Part shown: positions 6,867 to 16,481 of the stretch, piece by piece
Layout: the number at the start of each line of letters is the position of its first letter
Position numbering within the stretch: position 1 is the first letter of the stretch
Origin: a virus
DNA: 36,067 nt
Direction: 5' to 3' (one strand)
Virus record (IMG/VR): IMGVR_UViG_3300025141_000335
Location: 1 to 36,067 of that record
Position numbers and translations under genes: made by a program
The notes under the pieces: model-generated
The model's database searches: none
Seen by the model: the letters and a program-made list of their open reading frames with translations, nothing else
What the model was told of the DNA's origin: nothing

Positions 6867-9800
6867 ATGGCTGTAAAGTGGGAAAACTTAAATTACGAAA
6901 CTTGGGGTTCTATAGCAGAATTAGCTAAAGCTGTCCACATCAAGCATGATGGAGATGACGTTTATTTCGCCGCATCATCTTTTTCTGTGGCCGGCAAAGG
7001 ATATTCAAGTGTTAATGATATCCCTCCGGATTTAAAAAATAAATTTGCGCAAGAAACATTAAAAAAGCTGTTTTCTTGGCTGGCGAAGAAGCCTCTTGCC
7101 AACGCTGATGAGTTGAAATATAGACTTGAGGACGAGAAGGTTTATGTTTTAGTCGGAGTTGAAAAAGAAAAAGCAGACGACCAGCCTGCTGCAGATGCCC
7201 CCGAAGATGCTCCCGGGTATTTCGCCGATAAAAAAGCGGTTTCAAAAGTCAGCGAGCTTGATTGGTGGTCCGCACCAGAAGAAGTTGGTGAGTTCTTTTG
7301 GAAACCGGAAAATACAAATTATGTATATTATGTGGTAAACACAGAAGAAGAACCAATAACTGCCGGCTCTGATAAAAAAACTTCAATAGACGCAGCTATT
7401 TCGGAAGATAGTGAAAACTCAGCCGATTTAAAACCGGATTCGAAGAAGAAACCCGAATCTTTGGAACTTTCGATCGACCACCTTAAAGACGCATCTTTCA
7501 TGGGCTTTGATCCTCAACGGGAGAAGCCATTTGATAATAATGTTTTCAGATATGCTTTAAGCAATATTTTGTCGCAAAATGGAAAAATAGGCATACATTT
7601 GCTTCAGAACGAAGATATAACAGATGATTTCAAAAAAGAAATTATAGATGAAAAGGCTAAATACAATTTAGATCCGCTCAATCTAGAGGATGAGCTAGAA
7701 CATGTAAAGTGGGAAAGAAGATTAAGCACAAGAGATAATAGCGAATTTGTTTTTGATGGTTTTGAGGATAGCCTATACTGGAACGATGATTTTGAAACTC
7801 TAGCAGATTGGCATCTTACTGGCGACCGGCCCACAGACACAATCTTGGTCTTTTTCGCGATTCCCCAAAAATATATTGATGCCGTTCCAAACGTTGAAGA
7901 ACAACACTTTAAGTTGGCCGAGCCGCCTTTTGATGAGGTTGTATTCGCGCCACATATAGAGCTTGAAGAGAATGCAAAAATTCTTGAAAAAATTATAAAA
8001 GAATACGTTGATGTTATAGAAGACGAAGGCCCTGCTGGCGTAGAAATTTACATTGAAGGCGATAAGTTGGGCTCTAAGTGGGTAAAGGGACAAGAAATTG
8101 TAGAGTATATTGAAGGCTCAGTGCTGCCGGATTTGCTCCGACTACACGCGTTTGTTAAACACAGGTTTATGCAGAGGTCTTACAATATAACGCTTGAAAA
8201 AGAAGATAAGCTTCAATTTAAATTTAAAAAGCATGCCGAAAATCCCTATGTACTTTCAAAAGTTATCCACACCAGAGGACAGACTACCACACCACTATTA
8301 CAAAAAGATGTAAATCTTCTTCAAATTAACTTTAGATTTTCTATGTACGGCGCCGCACTTATTAATCTTAATGGAATCGTTAATAAATACAACGCTGGCA
8401 TGCGAGTGGGATATAAAAAGTTTTTAACAGAACAATTATTTCCAGATTACAAAGAGCTGTTTGTTTATAAACCAATACAAACGCCAATACAAGACAAGGG
8501 AAAAGAAGTTTGGAAAACGTTTACAAATCAAGCAGAAGAATTCGCAGTTAGGGAATTCGCCGGCTCTATTAAAAGACAAAACTTTATGAAGCAGGTGGAA
8601 AAGGGAAAGCCCTCCACAGATAAAAGTGTTGCAGGTAATGTTAGAGATTCTTTAAAGGTTGTTAGTTCAATTGATGATATCTATGATAAAATTTGTAGAA
8701 AATTTGGAATTACAGATATAGCTGCAGACTTAGTTAAGTGCCTGAAAGAAAAAGTGCCCGGGGCCGAGACTGCATTAAACATAAAAGATACAGCTAGGCA
8801 GATTAGAAATAACCCCAAAAAATTAAGAATAATGATAGAAAGCGCACTGATGTCCACTTTGGCTCCACCGGGTGAAGAGCCTAGATTGACCGACATTCTT
8901 ATAAATGGAGATGTAGCCAAGCTTAAAAAAGAGAAAGCCGCGTGGTGTAAAGAGTTAATAAAACAGTATCCGGGCAAAACATGTAAACAGGCTTCGGATG
9001 AATATCAAACTAAAATAAGCGATTCTAAAAAAGTTCTTAAAACATTCGTGGTCTGCATAGATTTTCCCGTTGAAGACGCAAACACTTTTTATGAAAAGCC
9101 AATTAATGAAATAATAAAAGAAGTCGGAGACTGGTTCGAACACCCCGGCGCCAAATATGACAAAAAACAGGCGATTAAATGCGTCAGTCATATAGCTGCC
9201 ACTGGTCTGGCTCTTGCCGGCGCCAGCGATTCTATTGATAAGTTCCGCAAGGCCGAATTCGTCAATAACAAATATATTAAATTAACAGGAAATGATGTTC
9301 CAATCGTCGGCCAAAAAAAGGGAGCTAGACACACTCACACGGGCACTCCAAGAGAATTTGAAACTGATATAAACAAAATAAAGGCCTTCTCCTCGGGCGA
9401 CCCGTGGAAAGCCATTGAAAAAGAAATAATTGAATTAATTTTAAGGCTGGCGTTTGAGGGGATTAAGGCTTTATTAAACACTCTTCTTGAGGCCCTTTTC
9501 GATGCTGCGTGTAAGTCTGATGATGACGATAAGAAAAAGCCTGACGGCAACCCCGGGGATGTAAGCTTACCAGCAGGCCCTATTGATCCGAACGATCCAA
9601 AGTGGCAGCGCGCTTGTTTGCCACAAACACCAGAAGCCATGGCCACACTTTTAAAGTCGATTTCTGCAAGGCTGACTCCGAGAGAGCTTTGTCATTTAAT
9701 GAACGGCGAATATTATAATGAGAATGTTGATGTCGCGACAGTTATACAAAAATTAATACGAAAGTTGGATAAAAGTGGCGGCTGGGGTATTGAAAAAGCT

Positions 9801-11192
9801 GGCATATACAGTAAGAGTTCTATAGCTAAATATTTTAAGAAGGTCGGCGAAACCTTCCCAGAAAAGTTCAGCAGAGTTTGTAACGAGGCTTTGAACGCCA
9901 TTGAGGCCGCAGCGCACGCGGCCCGGGCAAACCGCGAGTTGTGCAAAGATTTAGGCGCTGAAGCAATCAAGGATCTTCAGGATAGGCTGAAAAAGCTTGG
10001 CTTAAGTAATGAAGATGTAGCCAAGATCATTAAAAATAGTAAAGTAAAAGATCTGAACGCGCTTGAAAAAGCCTTGGACTTCTTAGCAGAAGAGAACTTC
10101 CTTGACAGTATCTTAGACGAAATTGTTATTGAGCAGCCCGAAATAGTAAACTCTGCAGTAGAAAAATCTATTAATGGTGTTTTCGGCGGAATTGAAAAAG
10201 CTATCAATGCATATTTAAACGATCTTTATTTCAAGTCATATCTACCAACTTCGGATTTCAATTTGGCTGTGAATTATATCGTCAACAAAAAAGAGGCGGA
10301 TCCTGTGATAAAGACAACGATCCCAAAAGACCAATTGGAAAAAATAGCAAAAGACAAGCTTATTTCCGACATTGAGGGCAACTATAGTGATCCGAACCCG
10401 CTTTTATCCCTATTTGCTGATGATAATTTTTATGAAAAATATCTAGACCTAGACATTTATGGCGAAGGCAACGCACCTTTGGAAAAATATCGTGAAATGT
10501 TTAAGGCTGCAATTGATTTTAAATTTTATTTTCGAACTGTTCCCACTAAAGCCAAATCTAAAGCGTTAATTTTATCAGAAAAGTATAATCGCACGACATT
10601 AGGGCAGGACGTTGAGGTGGCATTTGACGATTCGGGAAAATATTATCAAGTGTATATCTGGAACATTCCAATGTTTTTGGATTTTTCAGAGCCAAGCAAA
10701 CCTTTTCCTGTGGATCGAGCACCCTATATCCACAAAGCCGCAGAGGTGCCTAACGTCTGGCACGCTCTCAGACCGGTTGTAGATCCTGACGATAAAAAAC
10801 TAAATGACTATATTGATAAACGAATGAACAAAGGGGCTATAGAGTCATCTACGACTTCAGGCGGCCAGCCCGCCGAAGTTTTTGATGAGATGTTTTATGG
10901 TGCATTGAAAGTTGCCGTCGATCAAAACAAGGGGTCTAAGGCGAGTTTTAAGAAAGCTTTGACTTCGATTAGAAAAAATATAGGTGTGCAGTTGCTTGAA
11001 ATGATGCCAGAGACAACTCCTAATAAAATGATTGCGGGGGCAATGAAAGATTTTTATTTAGAGGAATATAGCAGTCCGAAGCCGAAGCCAAAGAAAAAAT
11101 TGCGAAAATATAAAGTTTTTCAAAAAGAAAATTCCTTGGTGCCAATCGAAAAAATAAAAAAGCAGGTTATAGAGATTTACGAGAAAAAATAG
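6867..11192 (+). CDS. Large uncharacterised tail/baseplate protein (1441 aa)
   Basis: No function is recognised. The first 480 residues are mixed, with acidic, poorly ordered segments (about 110-120 and 180-215). A helical region with several cysteines covers roughly 600-800 (for example CKELIKQYPGKTCKQASDEY). A strongly hydrophobic helix lies near 851-882 (EIIELILRLAFEGIKALLN), followed by an acidic/lysine linker with DDDDKKKPDG. Near residue 936 comes TPRELCHLMNGE, which opens a long helical segment. The C-terminus holds PKPKPKKKLRKYKVF near 1404. The length and position between hub and wedge genes suggest a structural, possibly ejected or hub-attached, protein. The ATG has no clear Shine-Dalgarno and follows the previous stop by five bases. 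Confidence 0.75.
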   Translation: MAVKWENLNYETWGSIAELAKAVHIKHDGDDVYFAASSFSVAGKGYSSVNDIPPDLKNKFAQETLKKLFSWLAKKPLANADELKYRLEDEKVYVLVGVEKEKADDQPAADAPEDAPGYFADKKAVSKVSELDWWSAPEEVGEFFWKPENTNYVYYVVNTEEEPITAGSDKKTSIDAAISEDSENSADLKPDSKKKPESLELSIDHLKDASFMGFDPQREKPFDNNVFRYALSNILSQNGKIGIHLLQNEDITDDFKKEIIDEKAKYNLDPLNLEDELEHVKWERRLSTRDNSEFVFDGFEDSLYWNDDFETLADWHLTGDRPTDTILVFFAIPQKYIDAVPNVEEQHFKLAEPPFDEVVFAPHIELEENAKILEKIIKEYVDVIEDEGPAGVEIYIEGDKLGSKWVKGQEIVEYIEGSVLPDLLRLHAFVKHRFMQRSYNITLEKEDKLQFKFKKHAENPYVLSKVIHTRGQTTTPLLQKDVNLLQINFRFSMYGAALINLNGIVNKYNAGMRVGYKKFLTEQLFPDYKELFVYKPIQTPIQDKGKEVWKTFTNQAEEFAVREFAGSIKRQNFMKQVEKGKPSTDKSVAGNVRDSLKVVSSIDDIYDKICRKFGITDIAADLVKCLKEKVPGAETALNIKDTARQIRNNPKKLRIMIESALMSTLAPPGEEPRLTDILINGDVAKLKKEKAAWCKELIKQYPGKTCKQASDEYQTKISDSKKVLKTFVVCIDFPVEDANTFYEKPINEIIKEVGDWFEHPGAKYDKKQAIKCVSHIAATGLALAGASDSIDKFRKAEFVNNKYIKLTGNDVPIVGQKKGARHTHTGTPREFETDINKIKAFSSGDPWKAIEKEIIELILRLAFEGIKALLNTLLEALFDAACKSDDDDKKKPDGNPGDVSLPAGPIDPNDPKWQRACLPQTPEAMATLLKSISARLTPRELCHLMNGEYYNENVDVATVIQKLIRKLDKSGGWGIEKAGIYSKSSIAKYFKKVGETFPEKFSRVCNEALNAIEAAAHAARANRELCKDLGAEAIKDLQDRLKKLGLSNEDVAKIIKNSKVKDLNALEKALDFLAEENFLDSILDEIVIEQPEIVNSAVEKSINGVFGGIEKAINAYLNDLYFKSYLPTSDFNLAVNYIVNKKEADPVIKTTIPKDQLEKIAKDKLISDIEGNYSDPNPLLSLFADDNFYEKYLDLDIYGEGNAPLEKYREMFKAAIDFKFYFRTVPTKAKSKALILSEKYNRTTLGQDVEVAFDDSGKYYQVYIWNIPMFLDFSEPSKPFPVDRAPYIHKAAEVPNVWHALRPVVDPDDKKLNDYIDKRMNKGAIESSTTSGGQPAEVFDEMFYGALKVAVDQNKGSKASFKKALTSIRKNIGVQLLEMMPETTPNKMIAGAMKDFYLEEYSSPKPKPKKKLRKYKVFQKENSLVPIEKIKKQVIEIYEKK

Positions 11193-11195
11193 AAA

Positions 11196-12815
11196 ATGAA
11201 GATAATAGATAAAACACAACAGTACGACGATGCAATCTTGTATGGCACAATGCTTGGCAAAATTATGTTTATAATTGCTGACAAGGTGTACACTAGCGTT
11301 TCTTTCCTCATCGATAAAAACTTGGGCGAAAAGCAGGACTTATTAACAGCTTATTTTATGGAGCTTGTAGAAAGAAGACTAAAACAAGAAGCGACACTTA
11401 GCGAATATTACGATGATGCGAAAAGACTGTATGAAAAATATCAAGAAGTTATAGACCCTAATAGCAAGAAAAATCCATCACTTATAACCGGCAAAGAGGC
11501 TCTTGGGGTGATGTGCTTGAATTCAATTAAAATAATTTTGGAACAACTCAACAAAGTAAGCACTAAAAGTACAAAAAACACACCTTGGCACGAAAAGTGG
11601 TTTTATGAAAATGAACTAACTATTACTACTTGGTGGACTTCTACAACTGGCCCGTTAAACGACAAGGGCTGGGCTAACTGGGTGTCGAAACATGAGAAAC
11701 CTTTTAGGAACAAAAATTTATCTTTGCAGCCATATTTTGATCCGTCACCCGGCACTGGCGGCTCTTATGAGTGGCCAAAACAAGCCAAAACAATGGAAGG
11801 TGCTGCAAATTTTTGGAGTGTGGCCGCAGCATCCAAATTTACCCACCCGCCGGGCGCGAGCGATGCCGCCTACGGTTTAGGAGGAGATATAGATGTTCCC
11901 AAATTTCATAATAAACTTTTGTGGCAGAGATTTTTAAAAATAAAGCCAACTGATAAACCCAACTGGTCTGATCTGCAAATGATTGCCATGGACACTGCCA
12001 AAAGCGGAGAGCATGAACGATTTAATTTAAAGCCGGCGCTTTATTCAAGCAATCTTACCGGACATGTTAATATATACTATTGGGAGGCCGCGTGGAAAGA
12101 TTTTATAACTAAAATTAATAATGCCTCTAAAACATCTAATACGGCGCCAGGCGGTAAGTTTGCAACTCATGCTGCTAAAAAAGTTTATGCTTCGCCACAA
12201 GATTTGTACGATTCTATAGAATACGGAGTAAGGGCGGTATATCTTTGTGATAAAGCTTTTTATAATGAGCATAAAGATTTTTTTAGCATTAAATTTGGTA
12301 AAAATGCCGGCACCACTGGTGATACGATGCGCAAAAAAAGCTATAAAGACGCTGCTTATAATATAGGTAATTATTTTTTAATACCGATAGCCGAAGTTAC
12401 AAGACCGTATGATTTATCAAACATGACGATTCCTTATGATAAGAGTGCTCCTGATAAGAATACCAGTGGAAAAGCAGTTGAAAAATTTATAACTCGCAGC
12501 GGCCCGGGCTTGAGAGTAAAAACCCCCGCTCAAATTGTCGCACTAAAAGCACCCCTTAACACCCAAAAACTTTCTGAACTCAAAAGCCTTCAAAAAGAAC
12601 TGCTTGAGACAAACGAAATGAGGGCGCTTACAGAATATATTTTCCCTTATCATCTATTACCACAAATGTCAGCTATTTACTGTATAGAGTCCTTGTCAAA
12701 TGCTTTAATGTCTTTGACAGCCGGTGGAGGAGTGCCATCGGTGATTGTTAACGCTGGGCTCGATGCGTTGATTAATAAAATAAGATATTCTGGGGTATAT
12801 ATGAAAAATGAATGA
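11196..12815 (+). CDS. Uncharacterised tail/baseplate protein (539 aa)
   Basis: I cannot identify this protein. It is helical at the start (EKQDLLTAYFMELVERRLKQ, about residues 45-65). The middle is rich in Trp, Gly, Ser and Pro (TITTWWTSTTGPLNDKGWAN). Near the end it has LTEYIFPYHLLPQMSAIYCI, followed by a long hydrophobic helix, then VIVNAGLDALINKI. No signal peptide is seen. It starts three bases after the 1441-aa gene and overlaps the gp25-like gene by eight bases. Together with its larger neighbour it forms a two-gene block between hub and wedge genes, where T4-like genomes keep baseplate components. A partnership with the 1441-aa protein is inferred from adjacency only. Confidence 0.7.
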   Translation: MKIIDKTQQYDDAILYGTMLGKIMFIIADKVYTSVSFLIDKNLGEKQDLLTAYFMELVERRLKQEATLSEYYDDAKRLYEKYQEVIDPNSKKNPSLITGKEALGVMCLNSIKIILEQLNKVSTKSTKNTPWHEKWFYENELTITTWWTSTTGPLNDKGWANWVSKHEKPFRNKNLSLQPYFDPSPGTGGSYEWPKQAKTMEGAANFWSVAAASKFTHPPGASDAAYGLGGDIDVPKFHNKLLWQRFLKIKPTDKPNWSDLQMIAMDTAKSGEHERFNLKPALYSSNLTGHVNIYYWEAAWKDFITKINNASKTSNTAPGGKFATHAAKKVYASPQDLYDSIEYGVRAVYLCDKAFYNEHKDFFSIKFGKNAGTTGDTMRKKSYKDAAYNIGNYFLIPIAEVTRPYDLSNMTIPYDKSAPDKNTSGKAVEKFITRSGPGLRVKTPAQIVALKAPLNTQKLSELKSLQKELLETNEMRALTEYIFPYHLLPQMSAIYCIESLSNALMSLTAGGGVPSVIVNAGLDALINKIRYSGVYMKNE

Positions 12816-13185
12816 AGGTCTATCAGTAAAACTTCCTTTGCAAAAAGATAAGAAATTCGGCTTTCTGCTGAATACAACTTATGAAGATATGGTTCTTCAG
12901 AACTTAAAGAATCTAATTTTGACATCACCCGGAGAACGAGTTTGGGATCCGGAGTTTGGTGTCGGTTTGAGGAGATATCTTTTTGAACTACAGAGCAGTA
13001 CAATAAACAATGAGCTTATCGCACAGATAGAGGAGCAGGTAGAGACATATATGCCCTTTGTGGAAATACTCAACATTGAAGTACTTAGAAATGCAAGAAT
13101 AGAAAATATGTTAAATGTTACACTTTCTTTTCTTATTAAGCCACTGCAAAAAGCCGCGGCTTTAGATATCTCATTTCTTATTTAA
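12808..13185 (+). CDS. 25: gp25-like baseplate wedge protein
   Basis: This is a close match to the gp25 family (baseplate wedge/sheath initiator, also TssE-like in type VI secretion). It has 125 aa, near the family norm (T4 gp25 is 132 aa). Residues 39-60 carry the hallmark TSPGERVWDPEFGVGLRRYL, including the conserved GER and the PxFG core. The rest follows the family alternation of strand and helix. In T4, gp25 sits in the wedge, contacts gp6 and gp53, and helps start sheath assembly. The next gene is gp6-like, the classic neighbour, so the pair is secure. The start overlaps the previous gene by eight bases. Confidence 0.95.
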   Translation: MNEGLSVKLPLQKDKKFGFLLNTTYEDMVLQNLKNLILTSPGERVWDPEFGVGLRRYLFELQSSTINNELIAQIEEQVETYMPFVEILNIEVLRNARIENMLNVTLSFLIKPLQKAAALDISFLI

Positions 13186-13200
13186 AAACTATTTAATGTC
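13186..13200 (+). promoter_or_regulatory. Short AT-rich spacer before the gp6-like gene
   Basis: The 15-base gap reads AAACTATTTAATGTC. It has no Shine-Dalgarno sequence. It shares AAACTATTTA with the longer spacer before the gene at 32205, so the two may carry a common promoter-like or start-proximal element. This is tentative. Confidence 0.25.
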
Positions 13201-14994
13201 ATGGCCGGTAAAAAAATAATCCCAATAAACTACACTAATCGCGAATTTGAGACAATCAAAGCCGATTTAGTTGAATATGCAAAACGTTATTATCCAAATA
13301 CGTATAAAGATTTTAATGAGGCGTCCTTCGGCGCTTTGATGCTTGATACGGTTGCGTATATTGGCGATATGCTTTCTTTCTATCTAGATTATCAAGCAAA
13401 TGAGTCTTTTTTGTCAACTGCGATAGACCCAGATAATGTGATCAAGTTGAGCAAGACTTTGGGGTTTAAATATAAGGGCACTCCAAGTTCAAGCGGAATT
13501 GCAACTTTTTATATTTTGATACCAGCCAAATCAACAGGACTTGGAGTAGATTCAAATTATTTGCCAATATTAAAGAAGGGCACACAGATTGCCAACGACG
13601 CCGGCGCAAGTTATATTCTTAATGAAAATATTGATTTTGCTAATCCAAACAATTTAGTTGTCGTTGCACAAAACGATGCAACAACTGGCTTACCCACTTC
13701 CTATGCAGTCAAGGCATCGGGTCAAATAATTTCTGGTATTTTAGAACAAGAGTCCTTTGTGCTTGGCGGCTACAGAAAGTTTAAAAGTTTACAGTTGGCG
13801 GCCTCTAACGTGGTGGAGGTATTATCTGTCTCTGATACATCCGGTCATGAATATTTTGAAGTGGATGCATTAACACAAAATGTTATTTATAAAACGTTTG
13901 AAAATAAAAATGACGATAAATTTGACACCCCATACGTCCTTAAGGCTGTTCCGGTTCCGCGAAGATTTGTTCTTGAGCGTCACCGGAATGATGTATTTTT
14001 ACAATTTGGATATGGATCAGATACCAATTTAACTTCAGAGGTTGTGGTGGATCCCGCAAACGTTATATTGAACACTTACGGCAAAGATTATATTACGGAT
14101 ACCACTTTTGATCCAACCAACTTAATTAAAACAGATAAGCTGGGCGTTGTACCAGCTAACACAACTTTGACGGTTACTTATCGGACAAACACTGCTGAGA
14201 ATGTAAACGCTCCGGTCGGCTCCGTAGTCCTTGTAGAGAAGGCGGATTTTAGTTGGCCAGATGGTGCAACGAATTCTTCGACAATTCAGGCGGCCATTTC
14301 AAGCCTAGAGAGCACAAATGAAGAGCCTATTCTAGGAGATTTAACACTGCCAACAGTCGATGAGATAAAAATTAAGGCCATTGATACGTTTATGACACAA
14401 AATCGCGCAGTAACAAAACAAGATTATATGAACTTATGTTATTCTATGCCAACAAAATTAGGCTCTTTAAAGAGGGTGAATATTGTTCAAGATAAAGACT
14501 CATTTAAAAGAAATCTCAATTTATATGTAATGGCTGAGAACTCACTTGGATTTTTTATTACAGCAAACAACACGCTTAAAGACAATTTAAAAACTTGGCT
14601 TTTAAACTATAAGATGTTAAATGACACTGTTGATATCCTCGATGCCAAGATTGTTAATGTTGGAATAGATATTGAAATAATCACACTTTTGGGAAAAAAC
14701 AAATATGATGTTTTGGAAGATGCGTTAAGTGCTCTGAAGGAAAAGTTTGATAAGAAATTTGAAATTGGTGAGAGTATATACATAAGCGATGTTTACACAA
14801 CCGTCAACAAGGTTGACGGTGTACTAGACACGACTAACGTAAAGTTCACAGCAAAGACCGGAGTAAACTACTCCCAAGTTCCATTTGATATAGTTCAAAA
14901 CACATCTGCAGATGGTAGATATGTGTCTGTGCCTGAAGATTATGTATTAGAAATAAAATTCCCAGAAGACGATATTAGAGGGGCTGTGAAATAA
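13201..14994 (+). CDS. 6: gp6-like (baseplate J-type) baseplate wedge protein
   Basis: The 597-aa product fits the gp6/baseplate-J family. The N-terminal part has NEASFGALMLDTVAYIGDML then SFYLDYQANESFL, and TQNRAVTKQDYMNLCYSMP lies near 395-415. Both are typical of baseplate J-like proteins. T4 gp6 is 660 aa, so length is normal. gp6 forms the inner ring of the baseplate around the hub with gp25 and gp53. The neighbours fit: gp25-like upstream, fibre-type proteins downstream. The ATG has no good Shine-Dalgarno, only an AT-rich spacer. The stop overlaps the next gene as TAATG. Confidence 0.92.
   Translation: MAGKKIIPINYTNREFETIKADLVEYAKRYYPNTYKDFNEASFGALMLDTVAYIGDMLSFYLDYQANESFLSTAIDPDNVIKLSKTLGFKYKGTPSSSGIATFYILIPAKSTGLGVDSNYLPILKKGTQIANDAGASYILNENIDFANPNNLVVVAQNDATTGLPTSYAVKASGQIISGILEQESFVLGGYRKFKSLQLAASNVVEVLSVSDTSGHEYFEVDALTQNVIYKTFENKNDDKFDTPYVLKAVPVPRRFVLERHRNDVFLQFGYGSDTNLTSEVVVDPANVILNTYGKDYITDTTFDPTNLIKTDKLGVVPANTTLTVTYRTNTAENVNAPVGSVVLVEKADFSWPDGATNSSTIQAAISSLESTNEEPILGDLTLPTVDEIKIKAIDTFMTQNRAVTKQDYMNLCYSMPTKLGSLKRVNIVQDKDSFKRNLNLYVMAENSLGFFITANNTLKDNLKTWLLNYKMLNDTVDILDAKIVNVGIDIEIITLLGKNKYDVLEDALSALKEKFDKKFEIGESIYISDVYTTVNKVDGVLDTTNVKFTAKTGVNYSQVPFDIVQNTSADGRYVSVPEDYVLEIKFPEDDIRGAVK
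14800..14820 (+). repeat. Perfect 9-base inverted repeat inside the gp6-like gene
   Basis: ACCGTCAAC and GTTGACGGT flank a three-base loop (AAG). The stem sits fully inside the reading frame, at the segment TVNKVDG, and is not followed by a run of T. It could fold in the mRNA, but it may simply follow from the encoded residues. Confidence 0.5.
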
Positions 14995-16481
14995 TGGGCG
15001 TTAAACGTTATATAGCTACAAAAGATAATACAATAACGAATGCATTTAAATCAGATCTTTCTACAAGGGGAACTGGTTCAAACATGGGGGCTTCTGATAT
15101 TTTGGAGGTCTTTTCCATCTATGCTCAAGCTAACACAAGTAGCATAGAAAAGTCGCGGGTGCTGCTTCAATTTCCAACAACTGAGCTTATAGCTGACAGA
15201 CAGAGTGATGTAATCTTATCCGCCTCTGCAGATCCTAAATACTTTTTAAGGTTGTTTAATGCAGAGCACGGCAAAACTTTGCCAAAGCAGTTTGGGGTAA
15301 CAGTAAAGGCCGTATCTAGATCTTGGGCCGAAGGCACGGGTCTAGACATGGATGAGTACAAAGATTTAGGTTCTTCAAACTGGATTAATGCAACCAGCGA
15401 GTCGTCGGGTATAACAACTTGGACGGCAGCCGGCGGCGATTTCCACGCCAGCCCTTCATATACTTATTCTTTTGATAAAGGAACTGAAGATGTTGAGCTT
15501 GACATTACAACGCTGGTTAATCAGTGGTTGGATGGCACCAAAACCAATGATGGCTTGGGCGTCTTTCTATCTACGACATATGAGGACTCAACTGAGCGCT
15601 CATATTATACAAAAAAGTTTTTTGGTAGGGGGAGTGAGTTTTTCTTTAAGCGCCCTTGTATTGAGGCTCGTTGGAAAGACGCAAAGCTAGATGATCGCGG
15701 CGTGTTCTTTGCAAGTAGCTCATTAGCTCCGAAGACTGATAATCTGAACACTTTATATTTTTACAATTATATTCGCGGCCAACTGAAGAACATTGAACAA
15801 GTTGGCAAAGGAAACATATACGTTCACTTATATTCTGGTTCTGACACTAACAACGCACCTGTTGCCGGCGGTGTACCACTTACTTTAGACCTACCTGATG
15901 ATCACCCATCTACTCCACGCGTAGCAGATACACCAGCTACCGGAGGGTGGTTTACAACGGGAATATATACCGCATCTCTTGGTTTAAGAACTTCTCTTGT
16001 AAAGGCCTTTGACGTGTGGCACGTCGGGACAACCCAGTATAAGAGTGGTACAATCGAGATTAAAACATTTAATACTAACTGGGAAGTTAATCCCACCGAT
16101 CGATATATAACTTCAATAACAAATTTGAAAGATTCGTATAACACTAAAGAAACGGCTAAGTTGAGATTGTATATTCGTTCGCAAGATTGGAATCCCAATA
16201 TTTATACAAAGGCGTCAACTAAGGTTCAGGCAGATCTTTTAGAACAAACTTATTATAGCATTTATAGAGAGTCCGATGATTATACGATAATTTCATATGG
16301 CACCTCAAGTGCCACAGAACACACAAGATTATCTTATGATATATCTGGAAATTATTTTGATTTGGACATGTCTTTATTTGAACCGGGTTATGCTTATGGA
16401 ATTAAATTTTTAATGAAAGTCAACGGCAACTGGAGAGAAACTCCAGAAACATTCAGGTTTAGAGTAGATAATGAGTCTTAA
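14994..16481 (+). CDS. DNRLRE-like structural protein (baseplate/fibre, 495 aa)
   Basis: The N-terminal 250 residues match the pattern of DNRLRE-type (CBM96-related) beta domains: SSIEKSRVLLQFPTTELIAD near the start, then SRSWAEGTGLDMDEY, SNWINAT, and later DVELDITTLVNQWLDG and NDGLGVFL. Such domains often bind sugars. The C-terminal part has SYDISGNYFDLDMSLFEPGY and ends in GNWRETPETFRFRV, a pattern I associate with tail proteins of T4-like phages. It overlaps the gp6-like gene by TAATG and the 2857-aa gene by 11 bases, so the three are translated together. A role in the outer wedge or adsorption is inferred; no catalytic residues are seen. Confidence 0.7.
   Translation: MGVKRYIATKDNTITNAFKSDLSTRGTGSNMGASDILEVFSIYAQANTSSIEKSRVLLQFPTTELIADRQSDVILSASADPKYFLRLFNAEHGKTLPKQFGVTVKAVSRSWAEGTGLDMDEYKDLGSSNWINATSESSGITTWTAAGGDFHASPSYTYSFDKGTEDVELDITTLVNQWLDGTKTNDGLGVFLSTTYEDSTERSYYTKKFFGRGSEFFFKRPCIEARWKDAKLDDRGVFFASSSLAPKTDNLNTLYFYNYIRGQLKNIEQVGKGNIYVHLYSGSDTNNAPVAGGVPLTLDLPDDHPSTPRVADTPATGGWFTTGIYTASLGLRTSLVKAFDVWHVGTTQYKSGTIEIKTFNTNWEVNPTDRYITSITNLKDSYNTKETAKLRLYIRSQDWNPNIYTKASTKVQADLLEQTYYSIYRESDDYTIISYGTSSATEHTRLSYDISGNYFDLDMSLFEPGYAYGIKFLMKVNGNWRETPETFRFRVDNES

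Noticed and set aside
9513-9550. Possible protease site or signal in the DDDDKKKP stretch of the 1441-aa protein
   Set aside because: An acidic/lysine run of this kind is a common flexible linker. Nothing in the context supports processing.
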